DNA of 64,000 bases from Actinomycetota bacterium. Lineage in GTDB: Bacteria > Actinomycetota > Acidimicrobiia > Acidimicrobiales > Ilumatobacteraceae. Location of the stretch: assembly GCA_016213625.1 (NCBI GenBank), contig JACQZZ010000035.1, positions 1 through 64,000 on the forward strand. The letters run 5' to 3'. Shown piece by piece: positions 49,064 to 57,774 of this stretch. Position numbers and translations under genes: made by a program. Under the pieces are notes generated by a model that was given only the letters and a program-made list of their open reading frames with translations, did not search any database and was not told where the DNA came from. Within the stretch, counting starts at the first letter, position 1, and the number at the start of each line of letters is the position of its first letter.

Positions 49064-49545
49064 GGGGACACCTCGGTGCGGAGTCGGGCGAGTGCCCGGT
49101 GGAGGGTGGACTTCACGGTGCCGAGGGGGATGCCGAGCGTGTCGGCGATCTCCTGGTCGGACAGTTGCAGCTCGTAGCGCAGCATCACCACGTTGCGCTG
49201 CTTGGTGGGCAGGCGGCGTACGGCGTCGACGACATGGTTGAAGCCGAGCGAGCCGTACTCCTCCGCCGGCGGGGGTTGCCGGCGCAGCAGTCGACGGCGG
49301 CGCAACACCTTGCGGCCGCCGTTCAGCACGCACACGCGCAGGTAGGCCTCGGGATGCTCCAGCACGCGGTAGCGGAGGAACACCGCGGCGAACGCCTCCT
49401 GCACCACCTCTTCGGCCTGCTCGGGTGCGTCGACCAATGCGGTGGCCAGGCGCACCATGGGTCGGAACTCGCGTTGGTAGAGCGATTCGAAGGGCTCGGT
49501 GACGGTGATCGTGTCGCGTGCCATGGGGATCGCTGCGTCGCTCAT
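49060..49545 (-). CDS. RNA polymerase ECF sigma factor (SigE family)
   Basis: The 161-residue protein has sigma region 2 (FESLYQREFRPMVRLATALV through EEVVQEAFAAVFLRY) and region 4 with a helix-turn-helix (LPTKQRNVVMLRYELQLSDQ, then EIADTLGIPLGTVKSTLHRA). The opening matches the SigE-like group common in actinobacteria. It should direct RNA polymerase to a small regulon under control of the overlapping membrane protein (ATGA overlap). The inducing signal is unknown. The start at 49545 is an ATG. Confidence 0.9.
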   Translation of the reverse strand: MSDAAIPMARDTITVTEPFESLYQREFRPMVRLATALVDAPEQAEEVVQEAFAAVFLRYRVLEHPEAYLRVCVLNGGRKVLRRRRLLRRQPPPAEEYGSLGFNHVVDAVRRLPTKQRNVVMLRYELQLSDQEIADTLGIPLGTVKSTLHRALARLRTEVSP

Positions 49546-49589
49546 TCACCCGTACCGAGTCGTGAACCCCACGATCGGTTCCATCGGGC

Positions 49590-50219
49590 TCAGAGGAAGT
49601 CGATGATCGCGTCGACCAGCGTGGGCAGGTCGGGGCCGAGTGTGGCGACGTGGCCGCTGTTCGGCAGCCGCAGGCGTCGAACCGGACCGCCGAGGTTCTC
49701 GGCAATGACATCGGCCGACATGGGGTCGACCACGTCGTCGTGTTCGCTGCTCACCAGCAGCACCTGCGCGTTCACCGAGTCGAGGTCGATGGCGTGCACG
49801 CCCTGCACCATCTCGATGAGCGCGGTGATGGGGAGGCGGGTGTAGCCGGCCTCGCCGGGGGCGAGTTCGGGCGCGTCCACCCAGTCGTGACCGCGAGAGC
49901 GTCGCCACTCGAGCCCCTCGATGGCGTCTTCGTCGGCGACGGGCGGGTTGATGGCCACGACGGTGGTGACGTGGTGGTTCACCGCGGCCACGGTGAGGGC
50001 GAGCGAGGCGCCCATCGACTGCCCCACCAGCACCTCGGTGTGGGGGACGGCCGCCAGCCACTCGCTCCAGCCCACCTCCACCAGGTCGTCGGGGTCGGTG
50101 CCGTGGCCGGGCAGGGTGACGGTCTGCACCGTGTGTCCCCGCTCGCGCAACGCGTCGGCCAATGGCTGCATGGTGGCCGCCGTGCCGCCGAGTCCGTGGA
50201 TCAACCCGATGACGGCCAT
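49590..50219 (-). CDS. Alpha/beta-hydrolase (carboxylesterase/monoacylglycerol lipase-like)
   Basis: The compact 209-residue hydrolase has an N-terminal IGLIHGLGGT (oxyanion hole), LPGHGTDP, nucleophile serine in VGQSMGASLAL (about 73), a candidate acid in SSEHDDVVDP and a histidine in LPNSGHVATLG. This is the layout of Est30-type esterases and monoacylglycerol lipases. It lacks a signal, so it is cytoplasmic. The ATG shares a base with the stop of the upstream PLP enzyme (TGATG), so the two are coupled. Confidence 0.83.
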   Translation of the reverse strand: MAVIGLIHGLGGTAATMQPLADALRERGHTVQTVTLPGHGTDPDDLVEVGWSEWLAAVPHTEVLVGQSMGASLALTVAAVNHHVTTVVAINPPVADEDAIEGLEWRRSRGHDWVDAPELAPGEAGYTRLPITALIEMVQGVHAIDLDSVNAQVLLVSSEHDDVVDPMSADVIAENLGGPVRRLRLPNSGHVATLGPDLPTLVDAIIDFL

Positions 50220-51388
50220 CAGTCGGCCAGCGCCTGCTGGAAGTCCGCGAGCAGATCGGCGGGGTCCTCCAGGCCGACCGACACCCGGAGCAGGCCGGGC
50301 GTCACGCCCTGCGCGGCGGCTTCCTCGGGGGTGAGGCTGGCGTGGGTGGTGGTGGCCGGGTGGCACACGAGTGTCTCCGGCCCGCCGAGCGACGTGGCCA
50401 CGCGGAGCAAGCGGACCTTCGACAGGAACTGGTCGACAGCAGGCACACCCCCAGCGAGTTCGAGCGCGAACACCGTGCCGAAGTGGCGCATCTGGCGCTT
50501 GGCCAGGTCGTGCTGGGGGTGCGTGTGCAGCCCGGGGTAGTGCACCGCGGTGACCAGTGGATGACGCTGCAGCGATTCGCCCAGGAACTGCGCGCTGGCC
50601 GACTGGTGGTTCGTACGCACCGCCAAGGTGCGGATGCCGCGCAACGCGTTGAGCGCGTCGAACGGCGACGGCGTGGCGCCGTGCAGCACGCTGTAGGCCC
50701 ACACCGCGTCGACCAGCTCGCGTTCGCCGCTGATGACACCGAGCGTGGCGTCGTTGTGGCCGGCGATGCCCTTCGTGGCCGAGTGCAGCGACAGGTGCAC
50801 GCCGTGAGCCAACGGCTGCTGCCCCAGCGGCGTGGCGAATGTGGAGTCGACCACCGTGATGGGACCGCGCAACGCGCCGAGCTCGTCCATGTCGACGAGT
50901 TGCAGGCACGGGTTCGACGGGGTCTCGGCCAGCACCATCATCGTGCGACCGGGGCGGATCGCAGCGGCGAACGCGCCTGGCTCGGTGCCGTCGACGAAGG
51001 TGACCTCGATGCCGAACCGGGCGCACGGGCCCTGCAGGAACGCGAGCGTGGCCGCGTACAGGTTGCGCTGCGCCACGATGTGGTCGCCGCTGCTGCACAG
51101 CCCCAGCACCACCGAACTGATGGCACCCATGCCGCTGGCGAACGCGAGCGATGCCTCGGCACCCTCCAGTTCGGCCACGGCATCCTCGAACGAACGGACC
51201 GTGGGGTTGCTGTATCGGCTGTAGAACTCGCCCGACCGCATGCCGGTCGCGCGGCGGCGCGCGTCGGTCATGTTCTCGGACTGCCAGACGCTGCTCGCCC
51301 ACAGTGCCGGGGCCAGCGAGCGCCCGCTGTGTGCACGACCACTGGTGATGGCCCGGGTCGCGGGCTGGTGCGAAGTGTCGTCGGGCAT
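50219..51388 (-). CDS. Cystathionine gamma-synthase/lyase-family PLP enzyme
   Basis: The 389-residue Cys/Met-metabolism PLP enzyme shows EFYSRYSNPTVRSFEDAVAE, GMGAISSVVLGLCSSGDHIV, the ETPSNPCLQLVD block, the Schiff-base lysine K206 in SLHSATKGIAGHNDATLG, and the C-terminal VCHPATTTHASL. Length and motifs fit MetB, MetC or CGL; it could make or cleave cystathionine. Together with metY and patB, the window holds three separate transsulfuration-type enzymes. The exact reaction needs comparison with characterised members. Confidence 0.82.
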   Translation of the reverse strand: MPDDTSHQPATRAITSGRAHSGRSLAPALWASSVWQSENMTDARRRATGMRSGEFYSRYSNPTVRSFEDAVAELEGAEASLAFASGMGAISSVVLGLCSSGDHIVAQRNLYAATLAFLQGPCARFGIEVTFVDGTEPGAFAAAIRPGRTMMVLAETPSNPCLQLVDMDELGALRGPITVVDSTFATPLGQQPLAHGVHLSLHSATKGIAGHNDATLGVISGERELVDAVWAYSVLHGATPSPFDALNALRGIRTLAVRTNHQSASAQFLGESLQRHPLVTAVHYPGLHTHPQHDLAKRQMRHFGTVFALELAGGVPAVDQFLSKVRLLRVATSLGGPETLVCHPATTTHASLTPEEAAAQGVTPGLLRVSVGLEDPADLLADFQQALAD

Positions 51389-51425
51389 CTGGTACAGGCT
51401 ACGCCACCGATCTACGCTGCCGCTC

Positions 51426-52049
51426 ATGACAATCGACTTGGGCGTGCTGTACCGGACGTGTCGCGAACGGGTGACCGAGCTGGTCAGTGGGGCCGACCCC
51501 GACCTGGCGGTGCCGGCCACGCCCGGGTGGACGGTGCACGACGTGATCGCCCACCTGTCGGGCATCAGCGAGGACGCCGCCAACGGCAACATGGCCGGCG
51601 CTCCCGGCGAGGAGTGGACCGGGGCACAGGTGACCCGCCATCGCGACACGCCGATGGCCGACCTGCTGGCGATGTGGGGCGAGTACGCCCCTGGCATGGA
51701 GGCGTTCTTCTCGTCGCCGAACGGTGCGGCCATGTCGGCCGGCGTGTTCGACATCCACACCCACGAGGCCGATCTGCGCCACGCGCTCGGACTGCCGTTC
51801 CACATCCCTGCCGACGCGCTCGCGTGGGCGGGTGAGCACATGCGCTCGGGGTTCGCCGAGGCCGTGGCCGCTGCGGGGCTACCTCCCGTCGAGCTGCCCA
51901 TCAGCGACGTCGAGTGGTTCCGAGCCCGACTCGGTCGGCGCACCGAGGCCGAGGTGCGTGCCTTCCCGTGGCCGGCCGACCCGGAGCCCTACCTGGACCA
52001 CTTCTTCATCTTCGGCCGGGCCGCACACACCCTCGGGGAGGCCGCGTGA
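51426..52049 (+). CDS. Maleylpyruvate-isomerase-like, mycothiol-dependent enzyme family
   Basis: The 207-residue protein has the MDMPI/DinB-type metal fold with PGWTVHDVIAHLSGIS (first metal histidine) and DIHTHEADLRHALG (two further histidines), plus a C-terminal domain ending FIFGRAAHTLGEAA. It is a paralogue of the gene at 28972. The substrate is unknown. The stop overlaps the following VOC gene as GTGA, suggesting joint function. Confidence 0.8.
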   Translation: MTIDLGVLYRTCRERVTELVSGADPDLAVPATPGWTVHDVIAHLSGISEDAANGNMAGAPGEEWTGAQVTRHRDTPMADLLAMWGEYAPGMEAFFSSPNGAAMSAGVFDIHTHEADLRHALGLPFHIPADALAWAGEHMRSGFAEAVAAAGLPPVELPISDVEWFRARLGRRTEAEVRAFPWPADPEPYLDHFFIFGRAAHTLGEAA

Positions 52050-52408
52050 TCGGTCGCCTCGACGAGGTGGTCATCGACTGTCACGACCCCATGGTGCTCG
52101 CCGAGTTCTGGCAGCACCTGCTCGGCGGCTACGTCGTCCGCCAGAGCCACGAATGGGTCGCGCTCGAACCACCCACCGGTCTCACCGTGTCGTTCCAGTT
52201 GGTACCGGAGACCAAGACGGTGAAGAACCGCGTGCACCTCGACATCGACGTCGCGGATCTCGACGTCGCGGTGAAAGCCGCCGAAGCGGTGGGTGCCACA
52301 CGTCTGGGCGATGTGGTCTACGACGAACTCGGCGGCTTCCAGGTGATGGCCGACCCCGAGGGCAACGAGTTCTGCTTCATCAACGGCCCCACCGCCATCA
52401 CGGCGTAG
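52046..52408 (+). CDS. VOC (glyoxalase/dioxygenase-like) superfamily protein
   Basis: The 120-residue protein shows two beta-alpha-beta-beta-beta modules: RLDEVVIDCHDPMVLAEFWQ, then KNRVHLDIDVADLDVAVKAA and FQVMADPEGNEFCFI. Candidate metal ligands H67-equivalent (RVHLDID) and E in GNEFCF are present. Such single-unit proteins are often dimeric lyases, dioxygenases or resistance proteins. It is coupled to the mycothiol-type gene. The function is not assigned. Confidence 0.8.
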   Translation: MIGRLDEVVIDCHDPMVLAEFWQHLLGGYVVRQSHEWVALEPPTGLTVSFQLVPETKTVKNRVHLDIDVADLDVAVKAAEAVGATRLGDVVYDELGGFQVMADPEGNEFCFINGPTAITA

Positions 52409-52411
52409 GGG

Positions 52412-53239
52412 TCACAGCTCGACGGTGCCGGCCACACAGGTGACGGCGTCGCCGCCGACCCACACCTGACCACTCGGATCGGTGGCGATGTGCACGCGGC
52501 CCGCTCGACCCAGACGGGCACCTTGCGACGCGACATATGGAGCAGTCACCCGGCCGGACTCGATGAGCCACTGCGCGGCCGAGGCGTTGAGGCTGCCGGT
52601 GACGGGGTCTTCGAACGTGATGGCGCCGTCGGGGAAGAAGCCACGCACCTCGTAGGCGAAGTCGTGGCCGTCGGGATACGGGCCGATGACACCGAGCTTG
52701 AGCGCCGTGTTCGCCACATCGATGGCCAGCACGTCGTCGGCCGATCGCAGGAGGATGCCCGCCCATCCCGGACCGTTGTCGATCCACGCCGAGTCGACGA
52801 TCGCGTCGGGTGGCACGCCGAGCGCGCGGGCGGCCTCGGCGAGGGTGTCGAGGTCGAGTGGGCCGCCGCGGAGCAGTGGCGGCGCCGCAAAGGCAAGTCG
52901 ATCGCCACGATCGATGCGCACCAGGCCGACGCCGCACTCCTGGACGACCGCACCAGGTGACGTCGGCGTGCCGCCCGCCTCCAGCCACGCGTGGCACGTG
53001 CCAATGGTGGGGTGCCCGGCGAACGGCAGCTCGGTGGACGTGGTGAAGATGCGCACGCGGTAGTCGGCGTCGGCCGAGGTGGGCGGTAGGACGAACGTCG
53101 TCTCGGAGAAGTTGGTCCAGTTGGCGAACCGCTGCATCTCGTCGTCGGTGAGGCCGTCGCCGTCGATGACGACCGCCAGCGGGTTGCCGCGATACGGGAC
53201 CTCGGTGAAGACGTCGACCTCGGCGAATCGGCGGCGCAT
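52412..53239 (-). CDS. PhzF-family isomerase/epimerase-like protein
   Basis: The 275-residue protein has the duplicated diaminopimelate-epimerase-like fold of PhzF: FTEVPYRGNPLAVVID, the catalytic glutamate in NFSETTFVL (about 46), ELPFAGHPTIGTCHA, and in the second half FEDPVTGSLNASAAQWL. Family members isomerise dihydro-aromatic or related acids; most have no known substrate. ATG 53239 is chosen; a GTG at 53245 overlaps the amidohydrolase stop as GTGA. No phenazine genes are adjacent. Confidence 0.85.
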   Translation of the reverse strand: MRRRFAEVDVFTEVPYRGNPLAVVIDGDGLTDDEMQRFANWTNFSETTFVLPPTSADADYRVRIFTTSTELPFAGHPTIGTCHAWLEAGGTPTSPGAVVQECGVGLVRIDRGDRLAFAAPPLLRGGPLDLDTLAEAARALGVPPDAIVDSAWIDNGPGWAGILLRSADDVLAIDVANTALKLGVIGPYPDGHDFAYEVRGFFPDGAITFEDPVTGSLNASAAQWLIESGRVTAPYVASQGARLGRAGRVHIATDPSGQVWVGGDAVTCVAGTVEL

Positions 53240-53241
53240 CG

Positions 53242-54960
53242 TCACTGCCCCGAGCGCAGCAGTCGGCCCGGCAGTTCGCCGGTGAACTCGTCGTCGGCGA
53301 CGGTCTGCACGCCGCCGAGCCAGGTGGCCACGTAACCGTTGGCCTTCTGCACCAGGCGACGCCCGCCGGCGGGCAGGTCGTGCGCCATGCGTGCGGGGCC
53401 GAAGCTGAGGTGGTCGTAATCGATGAGGTTCAGGTCGGCGCGCATGCCCGGCGCCACCACACCGCGATCGCCGAGTCCGTAGAGCGCGGCGGTCTGCGCG
53501 GTCTGTCGGTGCACGATGTACTCGAGCGGCAACTTCGGCCCGCGGGATCGGTCGCGGGTCCAGTGGGTGAGCATGAACGTGGGCACGCCACCGTCGCAGA
53601 TGGCGCCGCAGTGGGCACCGGCATCGCTGAGCCCGAGTCGGGTGTACTGGTGCTGGGTGGCCTCGTAGGTCATCGACAGGTCGCCGTAGCTGTAGTTGAA
53701 GAACGGCGCGTAGAGCATGCCGTTGCCGTCGAGCGACGTGAGCTGATCGAGGATGAGTTGCATCGCCGGCACACCCTGCGCCCGGGCGAGTGCGCCGACG
53801 CTCGTGTCGGGTCCGGGCTCGTAGTCGATGTTGCCGTCCTCTGGGATCCACATGCGGTCGACCTTGCTCAGCACCGCCGCCTGCATGAAGCCGCCGTCGT
53901 CGGGCACGTCCTCGATGATGCGGCGGCGCCGCTCGGGCTCGGCGAGTGCGGCGAGCTGCTAGGCCAGCGGGAGGTGGGCGATCTCCTGGTACGCCGGGTG
54001 GAACAGCAGCGGGTGCACGCTGCCCTGCAGGCAGTAGAGGATGCCGATGGTGCGGCCGGCCACCTGGGCGAAGATGGGCAGGCCGTCCTGATGTGCCTGG
54101 TCGAGCAGCCCCATCACCTCACGCCACACATGGGGCGCGCTGTCGGGCTGGTTCACGTTCACGCTCACCGGTTGACCGGTGAGCGCGGCCAGTCGGCGCA
54201 TCCACGGCCATTCCTTCACCGGGACGTACGCATGGTCGGGTGCGAACTGGAACACCCCGCGGCCCACGCGGCGGATGGCCGCGCCGATGCCGAGCAGCTC
54301 GCGCTCGTCGGCGTTGGTGCCGGGCACCAGCTCGCCGTCCTTCGCACGGTGCAGCGGGGTGCGGCTGGTGCTGAACCCGAACGCGCCCGCGCGCAGCGCT
54401 TCCTCCACCAGTGCCGCCATCGCCGAGATGTCGTCGTTCGATGCAGGCCCGTCGTCCATGCTGCGCTCGCCCATCACGTAGGCGCGCAGGGGGCCGTGCC
54501 CGATCTGCGCGCCGACGTCGAGTACTCGCGGCATCTCGGCCAGACGATCGAGGTACTCGGGGAAGCTCTCCCAACCCCAGGTGATGCCCTCGGTGAGCGC
54601 CGAGCCGGGGATGTCCTCCACGCCCTCCATCAGTTGGATCAGCCAGTCGTGCTGGTCGGGTCTGGCCGGCGCGAAACCCACACCGCAGTTGCCCATCACC
54701 ACGGTGGTGACGCCGTGCCAACTGCTGGGCGTGACCCACGGGTCCCAGCTGACCTGGGCGTCGTAGTGGGTGTGCACGTCGACGAACCCCGGGGTGACCA
54801 GGCGACCATCGGCGTCGACGGTGCGCGTGCCGGCGGTGATGGACCCTGCGGGCTCGACGGCGGTGATGATGTCGCCGTCGACGGCGATGTCGGCGTGGCG
54901 ACCGGGCGTCCCGCTGCCGTCGACGAGGAACCCGTTGCTGATGACGAGATCGTGGCTCAC
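53242..54960 (-). pseudogene. N-acyl-D-amino-acid deacylase-like amidohydrolase interrupted by in-frame TAG at codon 334
   Basis: The frame would encode 572 residues of the D-aminoacylase/amidohydrolase-3 family. N-terminal metal ligands H-x-H ([11 protein letters not shown]) and the cysteine of [10 protein letters not shown] are intact, as are the later ATGFHA-equivalent regions. At 53959-53961 (minus strand) HLPLA is followed by TAG and then, in the same frame, QLAALAEPERRRRIIEDVP, which is the usual continuation after a glutamate or similar residue. The catalytic aspartate region (LSDAGAHCGAICDGG) lies after the stop, so the 333-residue product should be inactive. A single-base change (for example GAG to TAG) or a sequencing error explains it. 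It is coupled by GTGA overlaps to hisN and phzF. Confidence 0.8.
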
Positions 54961-55754
54961 GCCAGCATTCTCACATGCTCGTGCAGCAGCCCGTTCGACG
55001 AGATGGCGGTGTCGCTGGTGAACGTGCGCACTCCGTGCCGGTCGGTGAACGTGCCGCCCGCTTCCTCCACCACCACCATCACGGCGGCGAGGTCGTACTC
55101 CTGCAGTCCGACCGCGTCGACAGCCAGGTCGACGGCGCCCTCGGCCACCAGCATGTGCTGCCAGAAGTCACCGAACCCGCGGGCTCGATAGCTGCGCTGC
55201 TGCAGCTTCACCAGTTCGTCGGTGAGGCCGAGTTCGTCCCAGCCTGGCGCGAAAGTGACACAGACCTGGGCCTCGTCGAGCGCGGCCACCTTCGACACCT
55301 GGAGGCGGCGACCGTCGGCGAACGCGCCGAGCCCCCTGGCTGCCCACCACCGTCGGCCCATCGCCGGTGCGGAGACGACGCCCACGACGGCACCGTGTTC
55401 GGCGTGGGTGAGCGAGATGAGCGAGGCCCACACCGGAATGCCGCGAACGAAGTTGCTCGTGCCGTCGATGGGGTCGATGATCCATCGCCACGGGCTGTTC
55501 GCATCGCCGACCAGACCGTGCTCCTCGCCGAACAACCCGTGAGCCGGTCGGTGTGCGAGCACCTCGGCGGCGATGGCCGTCTCGGTGTCGCGGTCGGCCT
55601 CGGTGACCTCGGTGCGGTTCGCCTTCCAGTCGAGACTGAACGAGCGGTTCGTGTAGTGCGGCAGCGTGATCTCGTCGGCCAGGTCGGCCAGTTGGATCGC
55701 GAACTGCAATTCGGAGAACGCGTCGAAGTCGGGAATGGCGGTGGGGGTGGTCAC
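54957..55754 (-). CDS. hisN: Inositol-monophosphatase-family phosphatase, probable histidinol-phosphatase
   Basis: The 265-residue protein is a Mg-dependent phosphatase of the inositol monophosphatase superfamily: GEEHG (about 98), the metal-binding WIIDPIDGTSNFVRGIPVWA (about 111-130) and the C-terminal LQEYDLAAVMVVVEEAGG. The FVRGIPVWA continuation and length fit actinobacterial HisN, which dephosphorylates histidinol phosphate; inositol or other sugar phosphates are alternatives. GTG 55754 is the start, nine bases after the dxs stop. The amidohydrolase start overlaps its own stop. Confidence 0.83.
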   Translation of the reverse strand: MTTPTAIPDFDAFSELQFAIQLADLADEITLPHYTNRSFSLDWKANRTEVTEADRDTETAIAAEVLAHRPAHGLFGEEHGLVGDANSPWRWIIDPIDGTSNFVRGIPVWASLISLTHAEHGAVVGVVSAPAMGRRWWAARGLGAFADGRRLQVSKVAALDEAQVCVTFAPGWDELGLTDELVKLQQRSYRARGFGDFWQHMLVAEGAVDLAVDAVGLQEYDLAAVMVVVEEAGGTFTDRHGVRTFTSDTAISSNGLLHEHVRMLA

Positions 55755-55763
55755 GCCCGCAGG

Positions 55764-57704
55764 CTACGCGAGCAGCCGACGAGCGGCCGCAGCGATACCG
55801 GCGGCGTCGAGGCCGAGCTGGGCGATGATGTCGTCGGCCGAGCCCTGCGGGAGGAACTTCGCCGGGATGCCCAGCACCTGCACCGGCACCGTGGAAGCGA
55901 GCTCGTGCACCTGATCGGCGATGGTCATGCCGATGCCCCCGTCGCGAATGCCGTCCTCCACGGTGACGACCGCGCCATGGGCTGCGGCGTCGGCGATCAT
56001 CTCCGGGTCGAGCGGCGCGCAGGACCGCACGTCCCAGACCGTGGCGTCGATGCCGTGCTGGACCAGCAGGGCTGCGGCGTCGATGGCCTCGCTGACCATC
56101 TTTCCCACGGCGAGGATGGCAAGGGAGTTGGTGCCGTCGAGGGCCTTGCGTGCGTGCAGGCCGACACCCACTTCGTGCTCGCTGACGTGGCGAGCGGTGC
56201 CGCGAGGCCACCGCAGCACCACCGGGCCCTCGTCGGCGAGGGTGAGCGCGTCGTGCAGCATGGCTGCCAGGTCTTCGGCGCTCGACGGTGCGAGCACCCG
56301 CATGCCCGGCACCTTCGCCATCAAAGCCATGTCGTACATGCCGTGGTGGCTGGCGCCGTCGGGCCCGGTGATGCCGGCCCGGTCGAGGCAGAACACCACG
56401 GGCAGACGGTGCAGCGCCACGTCGTAGACCACTTGGTCCCAGGCCCGGTTGAGGAAGGTGGAGTAGATGGCCACCACGGGGCGCAGGCCACCCATGGCCA
56501 TGCCGGCCGCACCCGTGACCGCGTGTTGCTCGGCGATGCCGACGTCGAAGAAGCGGTCGGGGAAGCGCGCCTGGAAGGGCAGCAGGCCGGTGGGGCCGGG
56601 CATGGCGGCGGTGACGGCCACCACTCGCGAGTCGGCCTCGGCTTCCTTGATGATCGCTTCGGCGAAGGCCTGCGTGTACCCGGTGACCACCGCAGGTGGC
56701 GGGCCGATGGCCGGGTCGAAGACGGGGGCGTCGTGCAGGTGCTTCTCGTCGTCGTCCTCGGCGGGGGAGTAGCCCCGACCCTTCTGGGTGAGCACGTGCA
56801 CCACGATGGGGCCTTCGGCCGACAGCTCGACCGCGTTGCGGAACGTCTCTTCGAGTGCGGCGATGTCGTGGCCGTCGACGGGCCCGACGTAGCGCACGCC
56901 CAGCGCCTCGAAGAACGACGGCGGCTGCAGGAACTCGCGCACCGCGGCCTTCATCGCCTCGACCGACTTCTCGGCCTGCTGGCCCACGTACGGAAGGTCG
57001 CGCAGGAACTGTTCCAGTCGGCGCTGGCGGCGCACGTACACCGGGTTGAGGCGAATGTCGGTGAGCGCGTGCGACAGCTTCTCGGTGATGCGGTCGGGCA
57101 GCGAGGGATGATCCATCTCTGCCTGCTCGCGAGCCGTGGGGCCGGCCGTGAGGTTGCTGATGGTGGGGGCGTAGCTGCGACCGTTGTCGTTGAGGACGAT
57201 GATGACGCGCTGCTTGCTGTGGCCGATGTTGTTCAGCGCTTCGTACGCCATGCCACCGGTGATGGAACCGTCGCCGATGACGCCGACGATGTGGCGATGG
57301 TGGTTGGTGCCGAGGTCGCGACCCACCGCGAGCCCATAGGCGTAGCTGAGCACCGTGGAGGCGTGGCTGTTCTCGATGAAGTCGTGCGGGCTCTCTTCGC
57401 GGTTCGGGTAGCCCGACAGGCCACCGGCCTGGCGAAGGTTCTCGAACCCGGCCTGACGACCGGTGACCATCTTGTGCACGTAGGCCTGGTGTCCGGTGTC
57501 CCACAACACGGCGTCGGTGGGCGACTCGAACACCCGGTGGAGTGCCAGTGTGAGCTCGACCACGCCCAGGTTGCTCCCCAGGTGACCCGCGTTCTCGGCC
57601 ACCGCCTGCACGATGAAGTCGCGGATCTCGCCGGCCAGGTCGGCGAGTTCGGGGTAGCTCAGTTCGCGGAGGTCGGCGGGCTGCCGGATCTTGTCGAGGG
57701 CCAT
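55764..57704 (-). CDS. dxs: 1-Deoxy-D-xylulose-5-phosphate synthase
   Basis: This ThDP enzyme condenses pyruvate and glyceraldehyde 3-phosphate in the first step of the MEP isoprenoid pathway. The 646-residue protein contains the N-terminal GHLGSNLGVVELTLALHRVF, VLWDTGHQAYVHK, the ThDP/Mg motif GDGSITGGMAYEALNNIG (about 150-167), the catalytic-region FDVGIAEQHAVTGAAGMA and the C-terminal transketolase domain. ATG 57704 is the family start. It heads a minus-strand run dxs-hisN-amidohydrolase-phzF. Confidence 0.96.
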   Translation of the reverse strand: MALDKIRQPADLRELSYPELADLAGEIRDFIVQAVAENAGHLGSNLGVVELTLALHRVFESPTDAVLWDTGHQAYVHKMVTGRQAGFENLRQAGGLSGYPNREESPHDFIENSHASTVLSYAYGLAVGRDLGTNHHRHIVGVIGDGSITGGMAYEALNNIGHSKQRVIIVLNDNGRSYAPTISNLTAGPTAREQAEMDHPSLPDRITEKLSHALTDIRLNPVYVRRQRRLEQFLRDLPYVGQQAEKSVEAMKAAVREFLQPPSFFEALGVRYVGPVDGHDIAALEETFRNAVELSAEGPIVVHVLTQKGRGYSPAEDDDEKHLHDAPVFDPAIGPPPAVVTGYTQAFAEAIIKEAEADSRVVAVTAAMPGPTGLLPFQARFPDRFFDVGIAEQHAVTGAAGMAMGGLRPVVAIYSTFLNRAWDQVVYDVALHRLPVVFCLDRAGITGPDGASHHGMYDMALMAKVPGMRVLAPSSAEDLAAMLHDALTLADEGPVVLRWPRGTARHVSEHEVGVGLHARKALDGTNSLAILAVGKMVSEAIDAAALLVQHGIDATVWDVRSCAPLDPEMIADAAAHGAVVTVEDGIRDGGIGMTIADQVHELASTVPVQVLGIPAKFLPQGSADDIIAQLGLDAAGIAAAARRLLA

Positions 57705-57774
57705 GGCGGCGACCACGCTACCCCCGCACCGTCCGGCCCCGATCATCGGTCCGACCGCGGGTTACGGTGGCGGA

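Noticed and set aside
53959-53961. Pyrrolysine decoding of the TAG codon
   Set aside because: Amidohydrolases of this family are not known to need Pyl, actinobacteria generally lack the pyl system and no special downstream structure stands out; a nonsense mutation or error is simpler.
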